64,000 nt of DNA from Saccharospirillaceae bacterium (GTDB lineage: Bacteria > Pseudomonadota > Gammaproteobacteria > Pseudomonadales > Oceanobacteraceae). This document shows positions 1 to 9,024 of the stretch, in pieces (the first letter of the stretch is position 1; the number at the start of each line of letters is the position of its first letter). The position numbers were made by a program, and so were the translations under genes. The stretch spans positions 62,001 to 126,000 of the forward strand of contig JAJOJJ010000045.1 of the NCBI GenBank assembly GCA_021208685.1. The letters are read 5' to 3'. The notes under the pieces are model-generated. The model saw nothing but the letters and a program-made list of their open reading frames with translations, had not been told where the DNA came from and made no database searches.

Positions 1-333
1 AACATCGACTTTAACGGTAAAGTCACGGCTGCTGTCGGTGTAAACCGACCCCTTGGTCACGACATTTGTCATGGCGGCATCGGTGGCTACAACCCAGGCG
101 ACTTCTGCTTCCGCACGGGTGTCGGATGGGGTTACACGGGTCCAGATGATCACGGCATCGGCCAGCGGATCACCGGAGGCAACACCATGACCAAACACAA
201 ACACGGTGAGATCACGTTTATCGTCATCATCACCAAAACAGCCGGTTAAGGCCGCAGGTACAGAAACAGCACCGGCGCCAGCGGCAACGGATTTCAAAAA
301 ACTACGGCGGCTCAGATCAGCTCGGTTGGACAT
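1..333 (-). CDS. PhoD-like alkaline phosphatase, N-terminal part (runs off window edge), Tat signal
   Basis: Reverse-strand ORF open to the edge, translated by hand: [69 protein letters not shown]...; RRSFLK twin-arginine motif and the PhoD-type 'GVASGDP..D.VIIWTRV' N-terminus. Absent from the supplied ORF track. Confidence 0.8.
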   Translation of the reverse strand, partial: MSNRADLSRRSFLKSVAAGAGAVSVPAALTGCFGDDDDKRDLTVFVFGHGVASGDPLADAVIIWTRVTPSDTRAEAEVAWVVATDAAMTNVVTKGSVYTDSSRDFTVKVDV

Positions 334-604
334 TCAGAGGAACCTTATATTGTCTGGTTTTGTTGTGCGTATAGGACGACTTCTTCGTGTCAGAAGTATT
401 ACAAGGACGGATTCTTTTCCAGCGCAAAATGCAGTTTGGCTCAATAAAGCACTGCGTTGTCCGCTTAGGTGAATTCATTTGGTACAAACGAACAATACTT
501 ACCGGAACCGTTTCACATTCTCCCATTCCCTGCTCTGCGGTAGCTCTGAACGGCCCGATCCAGTAAACTCCTGCTCCTTTATTTTCAGCCATGGTCCAGT
601 GCGG

Positions 605-2533
605 ATGCTCGATAAAAACGCCCTCTCGCAATTACAGTCGTTGAAGCAGGAAATCCAGTTGAGCACGCCCCACTTTGAGGGCCGGGTGCGCTCTACCGGC
701 GGCCGCTTTGGATTCGTCAATACCGACGATGGCCAGCAGTTTTTTCTCGCGCCAGAGGAAATGGAGAAAGTCCTGCCGGGCGATCGTATCGAATTCCGGG
801 TAGAACCCGCCGGTGAAGACAAAGAGCAGGCAATTGTTGAAAAACTGCTCAGTACTGAACTGAACGAATTCTTCGGCAAATACATTGTGCGCGGGAAAGG
901 TCACTTTGTTGAGGCTGATCACCCAACCCTTAACCGCTGGATTTTTGTACCACCGGCCAAACGCATGAATGCCAGCGACGGCGACCTGGTCAAAGCCCAT
1001 ATCAGCCAGCATCCGTTTCCGAAAGCAAAAGCTCAGGCTGATATCGATGCCATTATCGGCAAACCAACCGACGCCTATATCGAGCAGACGTTTATCAAAG
1101 CCAAATGGCAGCTGCCTGTCGATTTTGATGCCGGGGTTAATACTCAGGTAGCCGAACTGACCGCCAAAGGACTCGGGGATGTTCTGAGCGAGCGCACCGA
1201 CCTGACCCATCTGCCGTTTGTTACCATCGACTCTGCCGGTACGCGCGACATCGATGACGCACTGTATGCTGAAGCACGCAGTCAGGGCTGGTCATTGTGG
1301 ATTGCCATTGCCGATCCGGCGGCATTAATTCAGCCCGGCACGGCATTGGATCATGCCGCCCTGCAACGCGCGACCTCGGTGTATTTCCCCGATCAGGTCG
1401 TCCCTATGCTGCCAACGGAGCTTTCTGAACAGCTGTGTTCACTGCAGGCCGATCAGCTGCGCCCGGCCATGGCAGTCGAACTGCGCATCAGCGAAGCCGG
1501 TGATATTGAGCAGATTCATATCTATAACGCCACCATCCGCAGCCGCGCCAAGCTGAGTTACACCCAGGTTGCGTTGCTGATCGATGGCGAAAGCAACGAT
1601 ATACCCGCCGAACTGCATGGCCATCTGGTACATCTGGACAACTGCGCCCGGGCACTGGCAGCTTACCGTAAGAATCATTGTCTGGTGATGGAAGACCGTC
1701 CGGACTTTAAACTGCTCACCGATGAGCTTGGCAAAGTTAAAGATATCGTCCGCATCGAACGCAATCAGGCACATCGTCTGGTGGAAGAATGCATGCTCGC
1801 CTGTAACCGTGCCATTGCCGGCTGGCTGGCAGAAAAAGGCAGTGGCTTCTTTATTGAACATGCCGGAGTGCGCAGCGAGCGTCAGGGCGAAGTTGCCGCC
1901 CTGCTGAAAGAACACCTGCCGCTGGATAAAAAACCCACTCTCAGCAGTCTGGAAGAATACGTCAGTCTGATGCAGCAGGCCGAAGCCAGTGACAGCGATC
2001 TGCCTCTGCGCATGATCATCAGCCGCCAGCTTGAGCGCAGCAATTTATCGCTGGAAGCCAAACCGCATATGGGTCTTGGCTTTGCGTACTACACCACCTT
2101 TACCTCACCGCTGCGTAAATATAACGATCTGCTGATTCACCGTATCGTTAAGGCGTTGCTGACGGATGGCAGCGTACAACTGCCGGATGAAGGTGTTCTG
2201 CTCAATATCCAGAACGCACAGAGCCATGCCCGTATGGCCGCCAATCAGGCCGAAACCTGGCTGAAGCTTTTATGGCTGGCGCAACAGGATAAAGAACAGC
2301 TGTATGACGCCAGTATCGTGCACATGAATTCAAGCGGTTTTACCGTACGTCTCGACAATACCGGAATTGAAGGCACCATCGACCGCCGTAAAGCCGGTAA
2401 TGGCTGGACCTTTGAAACCAAAACGCTGACTCATCGCAACGAAGAACAACGCTTTGTTCTTGGACAAGCGGTGCGGGTAAAGCTGGCGGATGTTCAACCC
2501 CAGGCGCGTATAGCCCGGTTTGTACTGGTGTAA
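605..2533 (+). CDS. rnb: Exoribonuclease II (RNase II/RNB family)
   Basis: RNB motif 'FVTIDSAGTRDIDDALYAE', cold-shock-like N-terminus 'EGRVRSTGGRFGFV', C-terminal S1-like region; collinear with E. coli RNase II. ORF opens at 479 but MLDKNALSQL at 605 is the likelier start. Confidence 0.88.
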   Translation: MLDKNALSQLQSLKQEIQLSTPHFEGRVRSTGGRFGFVNTDDGQQFFLAPEEMEKVLPGDRIEFRVEPAGEDKEQAIVEKLLSTELNEFFGKYIVRGKGHFVEADHPTLNRWIFVPPAKRMNASDGDLVKAHISQHPFPKAKAQADIDAIIGKPTDAYIEQTFIKAKWQLPVDFDAGVNTQVAELTAKGLGDVLSERTDLTHLPFVTIDSAGTRDIDDALYAEARSQGWSLWIAIADPAALIQPGTALDHAALQRATSVYFPDQVVPMLPTELSEQLCSLQADQLRPAMAVELRISEAGDIEQIHIYNATIRSRAKLSYTQVALLIDGESNDIPAELHGHLVHLDNCARALAAYRKNHCLVMEDRPDFKLLTDELGKVKDIVRIERNQAHRLVEECMLACNRAIAGWLAEKGSGFFIEHAGVRSERQGEVAALLKEHLPLDKKPTLSSLEEYVSLMQQAEASDSDLPLRMIISRQLERSNLSLEAKPHMGLGFAYYTTFTSPLRKYNDLLIHRIVKALLTDGSVQLPDEGVLLNIQNAQSHARMAANQAETWLKLLWLAQQDKEQLYDASIVHMNSSGFTVRLDNTGIEGTIDRRKAGNGWTFETKTLTHRNEEQRFVLGQAVRVKLADVQPQARIARFVLV

Positions 2534-2563
2534 TAAGCCGCGCAGACGCTGGTCATAAACAAT

Positions 2564-2590
2564 AAAAAAGGGAGCTGAGCTCCCTTTTTT
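2564..2590. terminator. Rho-independent terminator (bidirectional look)
   Basis: AAAAAAGGGAGCTGAGCTCCCTTTTTT: perfect stem with A/T tracts between convergent genes. Confidence 0.8.
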
Positions 2591-2643
2591 ATTAAGGCCT
2601 GTTCCGACGGATTAAACAGGCCCTGGCGTTAATCACATATGGA

Positions 2644-3120
2644 TTAATCAATTTTCCAGGTGCGGACCACAGGAAAACCGTGCTGCTCGATCCATTCGTC
2701 CAGTTGACGTGGATTACGCTTAATTTTTTCCACCTTTTCCTGAGTTGCCGGATTACGGTAAGTCCCTACCGGCAGCTTTGGTTTTGGCAGAGTGGATTCT
2801 TTTTCGGCTTTTTCAGCTTTTGCGGCTTTTGGTCCGCGAGGTGCTGTGCGGGCAAAATGCTTTTTCAGATTGTTATAAATAAAAGAAGGATTTTCCTGTT
2901 TTGCCATGCCAACAATCCAGGCTTCAATCTGTTCTGAACGGGAAACATACAATTCTTCTTCGCTCAGACGATTCTGATTGCACAGACGCTTGATGGTAAC
3001 GTCAAATTCTTTCAGACCTTCCAGCTTATGTTCCTGATCCTTACGCAGCTGCTCCAGCTCCTGAATTTTCTGCTGGTGCTGTTTAATCTGCTTATCAATA
3101 TCAATGTCGAATACGCTCAC
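2644..3120 (-). CDS. MvaT/H-NS-like nucleoid-associated protein
   Basis: N-terminal coiled coil (IDKQIKQHQQKIQELEQLRKDQEHKLEGL), Lys/Ala linker, C-terminus 'VGTYRNPATQEKVEKIKRNPRQLDEWIEQHGFPVVRTWKID' resembling the MvaT DNA-binding module (YKNPHTGEVIETKGGNHKTLKEWKAKWG). Start taken as GTG at 3120 preceded by AGAGG; the ORF track opens at 3168. Confidence 0.6.
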   Translation of the reverse strand: MSVFDIDIDKQIKQHQQKIQELEQLRKDQEHKLEGLKEFDVTIKRLCNQNRLSEEELYVSRSEQIEAWIVGMAKQENPSFIYNNLKKHFARTAPRGPKAAKAEKAEKESTLPKPKLPVGTYRNPATQEKVEKIKRNPRQLDEWIEQHGFPVVRTWKID

Positions 3121-3473
3121 TGCTTTACCTCTGTGTCTTAACGGCATAACAACAGACTGATATCCCACCGGGATATCAATACATAGAATAGGGTGTTATC
3201 GCGGACTATTACGGCAATAGCCGCACAGTTCATAGATATTATGTAACGCGGTGATTATAGCGGTGCAATGATCGGTTAAACAATCCATATATAAACGACA
3301 ACAGACTGTTTTATAAAAAACCCGGGGCTGCCGGGATCATACTGTCCTGTCAACGCTGAGCAAACGAGTATATCGCGCGGAATTACCGCAATAAAATACA
3401 CCGGCGCGACGGTATAGCAGTGTCAGATAATATAAAAGTCTGTCAATCCAAAGTCTCTGACCCTTGTGCAATC

Positions 3474-3493
3474 AAATGATAAACATTATCATC
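3474..3493. promoter_or_regulatory. Putative Fur box upstream of feoA
   Basis: TGATAAACATTATCA within aaaTGATAAACATTATCAtc, about 35 bp before the feoA ATG; resembles the Fur 7-1-7 consensus TGATAATCATTATCA. Confidence 0.6.
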
Positions 3494-3527
3494 TTTTTCT
3501 TATTTATCTCTTTCCCGCCGGATCCGC

Positions 3528-3767
3528 ATGACATTGCAAACTCTTGATCAGCTCAGCGTTGGTTCCCAGGCCCGAATCGTCGGATTTACAGCCACCGAAG
3601 CCAATTTCCGCCGCAAACTGCTGGCCCTGGGGTTAATGCCCGGCACCCGGATTGAAGTGCGCCGTTTTGCTCCGCTGGGTGATCCGATGCAGATTCAGCT
3701 GCGCGGTGCCTCTGTCAGTCTGCGTAAGCAGGAAGCCTCCATTATTCAGGTAGAAGTTATCGTATGA
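3528..3767 (+). CDS. feoA: Ferrous iron transport protein A
   Basis: 79-aa FeoA/SH3-like protein ('LALGLMPGTRIEVRRFAPLGDPMQIQLRGASVSLRKQEA'), overlapping feoB by 4 nt. Confidence 0.9.
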   Translation: MTLQTLDQLSVGSQARIVGFTATEANFRRKLLALGLMPGTRIEVRRFAPLGDPMQIQLRGASVSLRKQEASIIQVEVIV

Positions 3768-6058
3768 ACCGAGCGATTATTGGAGTCATCGGCAATCCGA
3801 ACTGTGGCAAAACCACCCTTTTCAACGCACTGACCGGAGCCAAGCAAAAAGTCGGCAACTGGCCTGGTGTCACCGTTGAGCGCAAAGAAGGTGCTCTGGT
3901 ATTGCGTGGGGTCAGTCATAAACTGGTCGATCTGCCCGGTACCTATGCGCTTGACAGCCATGATGATGAGTTGTCGACCGATGAGAAAATCGCCCGCGAA
4001 TTTGCGCTGAGCGGTGAAGCACAGCTGATTATTAACATCCTTGATGCCAGCAACCTTGAGCGTAATCTGTTTTTAACCTCGCAGCTGCTGGACATGGGCG
4101 TACCGGTGATCTGCGCCGTGAATATGCTGGATGTTGCCGAGCGCGAAGGGATTCATGTTGATACCCAGCTGCTGTCGCAGCAGCTCGGAGTTCCTGTCGT
4201 GCCGATTGTTGCGTCAACCGGGCGCGGTATCGAAGAGTTGTGCCGCATTCTGGCTCACCATCTGGAGCATGCCACCGTCGCCACACCGCTTATCCGTCTG
4301 GACAGCGACTTTGAGCAAGCGGTTAACCGGTTAAAAGAGCAACTGCTGGGAACCGTCGCCAATCCATTCTGGAGCGCCACCCGCATTCTGGAAAACGATA
4401 TGTACGCCAGTGAAGTATTGCCACTGGAGCGGCGCAGCGAAGTGCTCGCTCAGGCGCAGCAGCTGCGGCAACAACTGGAAAGCGAACACCATCAGCCCAT
4501 CGATGTACTGATGGCCAACAGCCGCTACCGCTCAATCCAGCATGTGTTACAGCAATCACTGACCATTAACACCAAAGGCCGCACGCTGAGCGAACGCATT
4601 GATGACTGGGTGCTGAACCGCTGGCTGGGCATCCCGTTTTTCTTTGCGGTGATGTACCTGATGTTCACCTTCGCCATTAACATTGGCGGCGCTTTTATTG
4701 ATTTCTTCGATATCGCTTTTGCCACCGTATTTGTTGACGGTACGCATTATCTGCTGGAAGGGATCGGCGCTCCGCAATGGCTGGCGACCCTGCTGGCCGA
4801 TGGTCTGGGCGGCGGTATTCAGCTGGTCGCCACGTTTATTCCGGTGATTGGCGGGTTGTATCTGTTTTTGTCGATCATCGAAGACTCTGGCTACATGGCA
4901 CGGGCCGCCTTTGTGATGGACCGGCTGATGCGGGCTGTCGGGCTGCCGGGAAAATCCTTTGTACCGCTGATCGTCGGCTTCGGCTGTAATGTACCGGCAG
5001 TCATGGCTGCCCGCACCATGGACACCCACAAAGACCGTCTGCTGACCATAGCCATGGCCCCGTTTATGTCCTGCGGTGCGCGCTTGTCGGTATATGCTCT
5101 GTTTGCTGCCGCCTTTTTTACCGAAAACGGCGCCCTGATGGTGTTCAGTCTCTATGTGCTGGGCATCGCAATGGCCCTGCTGACGGGTATCGCTCTGAAA
5201 AACACACTGTTTAAACCCGACCTGACGCCCTTTGTCATGGAATTACCTGCGTACCATATTCCGACGGTAAAAGGCATTCTGATCAAAACCTGGGAGCGGC
5301 TTAAATCGTTCTGTCTGCGCGCCGGTAAAACCATCATTACCGTGGTTGTTATCCTCAGTTTCCTTAACTCGCTGGGCAGTGATGGCTCTTTCGGTAACCA
5401 GAATAAAGAAAACTCGGTCCTGTCAAAAATCGCAAATGTGATTACACCGGTCTTTACCCCGCTCGGCGTGCAGCAGGATAACTGGGCTGCCACCGTCGGT
5501 ATCATCACCGGTATTTTTGCCAAGGAAGCCGTAGTCGGTACTCTGGATGCGCTGTACAGCCCGGAAAGCAGCGCTGACAGCGAATACTCGCTCAGTGCCG
5601 GACTGCTGGAGGCCCTGCAAACCATTCCGGATAACCTCGCAGGTCTGGCGGACACCTTGCTGGACCCGCTCGGCCTCAGCCTGATCAGCGCGGATCAGGG
5701 CGAGGAACAAGGGGTACACGCAACCACGTTCTCAACCATGGATGCGCTGTTCGGCAGCCAGTTAGCGGCCTTTTCGTATCTGGTCTTTGTGCTGCTTTAT
5801 ACCCCTTGTGTGGCAACCCTCGGAGCCATGGTGCGCGAAGCCGGTTTACGCTGGATGCTGTTTGTTGCCGGCTGGAGTACCGGACTGGCTTACACCACGG
5901 CGGTGATCGTTTATCAGCTCGGCAGTCTGCCTCAGCACCCGCTCAGCTCCATGCTGTGGGTGGCGGGCTGCATCGCCTTTATTGGCCTGAGCCTGTGGCA
6001 GATGCGCCGTTATGGGCAGAAGCAGAACGCCCGCCTGATTCCTCTTACTCCTGTCTGA
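3764..6058 (+). CDS. feoB: Ferrous iron transport protein B
   Basis: G domain 'GNPNCGKTTLFNALTGAKQKVGNWPGVTVERKEG' plus polytopic C-terminus with FeoB motif 'GFGCNVPAVMAARTM'. Confidence 0.95.
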   Translation: MNRAIIGVIGNPNCGKTTLFNALTGAKQKVGNWPGVTVERKEGALVLRGVSHKLVDLPGTYALDSHDDELSTDEKIAREFALSGEAQLIINILDASNLERNLFLTSQLLDMGVPVICAVNMLDVAEREGIHVDTQLLSQQLGVPVVPIVASTGRGIEELCRILAHHLEHATVATPLIRLDSDFEQAVNRLKEQLLGTVANPFWSATRILENDMYASEVLPLERRSEVLAQAQQLRQQLESEHHQPIDVLMANSRYRSIQHVLQQSLTINTKGRTLSERIDDWVLNRWLGIPFFFAVMYLMFTFAINIGGAFIDFFDIAFATVFVDGTHYLLEGIGAPQWLATLLADGLGGGIQLVATFIPVIGGLYLFLSIIEDSGYMARAAFVMDRLMRAVGLPGKSFVPLIVGFGCNVPAVMAARTMDTHKDRLLTIAMAPFMSCGARLSVYALFAAAFFTENGALMVFSLYVLGIAMALLTGIALKNTLFKPDLTPFVMELPAYHIPTVKGILIKTWERLKSFCLRAGKTIITVVVILSFLNSLGSDGSFGNQNKENSVLSKIANVITPVFTPLGVQQDNWAATVGIITGIFAKEAVVGTLDALYSPESSADSEYSLSAGLLEALQTIPDNLAGLADTLLDPLGLSLISADQGEEQGVHATTFSTMDALFGSQLAAFSYLVFVLLYTPCVATLGAMVREAGLRWMLFVAGWSTGLAYTTAVIVYQLGSLPQHPLSSMLWVAGCIAFIGLSLWQMRRYGQKQNARLIPLTPV

Positions 6059-6214
6059 TTTCCTGATATTGCGCTGCGTCGGCGAAGGCCGCAGCAGCGC
6101 AACACCGGCATACCAATCGAATGAATGCTCGGATTACGGGCCTGTGTTAACAAGCCCTAGGCACTTTGCTGAGCCTGCGTTAGAATGCGCGCGCTTTTTT
6201 TCGAGGAGTTCACA

Positions 6215-7480
6215 ATGGAACTTATAGCCGACCAGGGACATGTATTTATTATCCTGGCCTGCATTTTCGGTGTATTTATGGCCTGGGGTATTGGTGCAAA
6301 TGATGTTGCCAATGCCATGGGAACATCCGTTGGCTCCAAAGCCATCACCATCAAGCAAGCTGTTTTAATTGCCATTATCTTTGAATTCGCCGGGGCATTT
6401 TTTGCCGGTGGCGAAGTCACCGCCACCATACGCAAAGGGATTATTGATCCTGCGGTCATGTCGGGGCATCCCGAATTGCTGGTATTCGGTATGCTGGCTT
6501 CCCTGCTGGCAGCCGGAACCTGGCTGTTAATTGCGTCTTACGCTGGCTGGCCGGTATCCACGACACACTCTATTGTCGGTGCCATTGTCGGTTTTGCAGC
6601 GGTCGGTATTTCGATGGAAGCCGTTGAGTGGGGCAAAGTCGGTAATATTGCGGCCAGCTGGGTTGTATCGCCGCTGGTCGCCGGTTCTATTTCTTACGTT
6701 CTCTACAAAAGCGTTAAGCATTTTATTCACGACACTCAGGACCCTTTTGCTCAGTCCAAACGTCTGGTGCCGTTTTACATCATGCTGGTTGGCTTTGTTA
6801 TTTCCATGGTCACCCTGCTCAAGGGCCTGAAACATCTGGGGCTGAATCTGAGTTTTACGGATGCCATGTGGATTTCTCTGCTGATTGGCGTAGCCGTTAT
6901 GGCCATTGGCCGCTTTGTGGTCGGGCGCATTCATGCCGACCCGGAAATTTCTGAAGCCGTCCACATCGCCAATGTCGAAAAAGTATTCGCGGTGTTGATG
7001 ATTTTCACGGCGTGCGCCATGGCGTTCGCCCATGGCTCTAATGATGTTGCCAATGCCATCGGCCCGGTGGCAGCGGTTTACAGCGTGGTCAGTCACAGTG
7101 GTGAAATTGCCGCCAAGGCGGCTGTTCCGATGTGGATTCTGCTGGTTGGTGCTCTGGGTATCGTGATCGGTCTGGTGACTTTCGGCCATCGTGTTATCGC
7201 CACGGTTGGCTCCGGCATCACGGAACTGACCCCAAGCCGTGGCTTTGCCGCCACACTGGCTGCCGCCACAACGGTGGTGGTTGCCTCCGGCACCGGTCTG
7301 CCAATCTCTACGACCCACGTTCTGGTTGGCGCCATTCTGGGGGTCGGTCTGGCCATGGGTACCGATTCTCTGAACTACCGTAAAATCGGCTCTATTTTTG
7401 TGTCCTGGCTGGTTACGCTGCCTGCGGGTGCCCTGCTGTCGATTATCTTCTTCTTTATTTTCCGCGCGATCTGGCTGTAA
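6215..7480 (+). CDS. pit: PiT-family inorganic phosphate transporter
   Basis: Two PiT signatures: 'GIGANDVANAMGTSVGS' and 'FAHGSNDVANAIGPVAAV'; polytopic. Start at ATG 6215 after GAGGAG. Confidence 0.85.
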   Translation: MELIADQGHVFIILACIFGVFMAWGIGANDVANAMGTSVGSKAITIKQAVLIAIIFEFAGAFFAGGEVTATIRKGIIDPAVMSGHPELLVFGMLASLLAAGTWLLIASYAGWPVSTTHSIVGAIVGFAAVGISMEAVEWGKVGNIAASWVVSPLVAGSISYVLYKSVKHFIHDTQDPFAQSKRLVPFYIMLVGFVISMVTLLKGLKHLGLNLSFTDAMWISLLIGVAVMAIGRFVVGRIHADPEISEAVHIANVEKVFAVLMIFTACAMAFAHGSNDVANAIGPVAAVYSVVSHSGEIAAKAAVPMWILLVGALGIVIGLVTFGHRVIATVGSGITELTPSRGFAATLAAATTVVVASGTGLPISTTHVLVGAILGVGLAMGTDSLNYRKIGSIFVSWLVTLPAGALLSIIFFFIFRAIWL

Positions 7481-7498
7481 GCCATCCTCTCTGCGGTA

Positions 7499-7524
7499 CA
7501 AAGCGCCTTCGGGCGCTTTTTTTG
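7499..7524 (+). terminator. Rho-independent terminator after pit
   Basis: AAAGCGCCTTCGGGCGCTTTTTTT. Confidence 0.8.
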
Positions 7525-7641
7525 TGCCTGTGTTCTGCCATATTCACGATCAGACAATGCTTTATTAGTCATCTGCGGCCAGCAACTGGGGTGGTTTAAC
7601 CGCTTGTGGCATAACAGGCTCATGACGTCCTGATAATTTTA

Positions 7642-7657
7642 TGGTACATATGTACCA
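7642..7657. promoter_or_regulatory. Perfect 16-bp palindrome, candidate operator
   Basis: TGGTACATATGTACCA, 67 bp upstream of the ATG at 7724. Confidence 0.4.
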
Positions 7658-7723
7658 CGAATAAAAATAATGCGTCTGTGATCAGCCTCATGCTTACAGT
7701 GGACAACCTATGACTCCAATGCC

Positions 7724-8986
7724 ATGACTCAAACTTACTTTCAGACTCTGACCCGGGGTTTACAGCAGGCCGGGATCTGCACCCCCACACTGGTGATCGA
7801 TAAAGAACGCCTGGACCGCAACATTGATCATCTGATTGATGTGCTCAACCGCGGCTTCGATTACCGCATTGTGGCCAAATCGCTGCCATCCATTCCGTTA
7901 CTGCAATATGTGATGCGCCGGACCGGTACGGCACGGCTGATGAGTTTTCATTTGCCGTTTCTGATGCATCTGGTTGAGCACATTCCGGCGGCGGATGTGC
8001 TGATGGGAAAACCGATGCCGGTGACGGCTGCCGAGCGCTTTTATCAGTGGCACAGTCAGCAAACCAGCAGCATGTGTTTTGCGCCGGAGCTGCAACTGCA
8101 ATGGCTGATCGACAGCCATGAGCGCCTGCAGCAGTACGCAGCTCTGGCTCAGCGCCACAATCTGCGCCTGCGGATTAATCTGGAAATTGATGTCGGTCTG
8201 CACCGTGGCGGATTTCAGCCTGACCAGCAGTTTATTCATGCCTTAAAAACCATTGCCGCTTCCCCTCTGCTCACCTTGTCCGGACTGATGGGCTATGAAG
8301 CGCATATCAGTAAAATTCCGGGATTTCTCGGCGGTATTGATAAAGCATTACGCACCACTCAGAACAACTACCGGCGTTTCACAACCCTGATCAAAGAAAC
8401 ACTGGGCAATGACGCACTGAATGGCCTGTGTCTGAATACCGGCGGCAGCTCAACGTATCCGCTTTACGATCATGACAGCGTTGGCTTAGTGAACGAAATT
8501 GCCACGGCGTCAGCGCTGGTTATGCCGACCGATTTTGATGTCGTTACGCTGGAGCACCACCAGCCTGCGGTGTTTATTGCTGCACCGGTATTGAAAGTCG
8601 TCACCGATCCTGAGATTCCGATGGCCAGCGGCCTGTCTCGTTTACTGCGCCTGTTTGGCCGTTTACCCCATCAGGCCTGTTTTATTTATGGTGGTAACTG
8701 GCTGGCACAGCCCTGCTATCCGGAACCCTGTCAACGCGCCAGTATTTTTGGTCATTCCAGTAATCAGGAAATGTACGAGTTGCCGGACGACCACAACATT
8801 AAGCCGGACGATTATGTGTTTTTCCGTCCCAGTCAGAGCGAATCGGTATTTCTGCAGTTCGGTAATATTGCGCTGTACGAGCAGGGACGGATCAGCGAAT
8901 GGTGGCCGGTCTTCAGTTACCCGGAAGCCTTTCCGAAAGCGGCTGCCGCCCCTGAGCCGTCAGCGGCTTTTGCAATACATTCCTGA
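7724..8986 (+). CDS. D-threonine aldolase/DSD1-like PLP enzyme (alanine-racemase N-terminal fold)
   Basis: 'TPTLVIDKERLDRNIDHLIDVL...YRIVAKSLPSIPLLQYVM' and 'LRINLEIDVGLHRGGFQP' are typical of fold-III PLP enzymes of the DSD1/D-threonine aldolase group. Confidence 0.65.
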   Translation: MTQTYFQTLTRGLQQAGICTPTLVIDKERLDRNIDHLIDVLNRGFDYRIVAKSLPSIPLLQYVMRRTGTARLMSFHLPFLMHLVEHIPAADVLMGKPMPVTAAERFYQWHSQQTSSMCFAPELQLQWLIDSHERLQQYAALAQRHNLRLRINLEIDVGLHRGGFQPDQQFIHALKTIAASPLLTLSGLMGYEAHISKIPGFLGGIDKALRTTQNNYRRFTTLIKETLGNDALNGLCLNTGGSSTYPLYDHDSVGLVNEIATASALVMPTDFDVVTLEHHQPAVFIAAPVLKVVTDPEIPMASGLSRLLRLFGRLPHQACFIYGGNWLAQPCYPEPCQRASIFGHSSNQEMYELPDDHNIKPDDYVFFRPSQSESVFLQFGNIALYEQGRISEWWPVFSYPEAFPKAAAAPEPSAAFAIHS

Positions 8987-9024
8987 CTTTACCTATGTGA
9001 AATACTAAAAACTGAGGAATCATC

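Noticed and set aside
6527-7501. 324-aa minus-strand ORF opposite pit, rich in N/Q/H/R
   Set aside because: Antisense low-complexity translation of a hydrophobic transporter gene.
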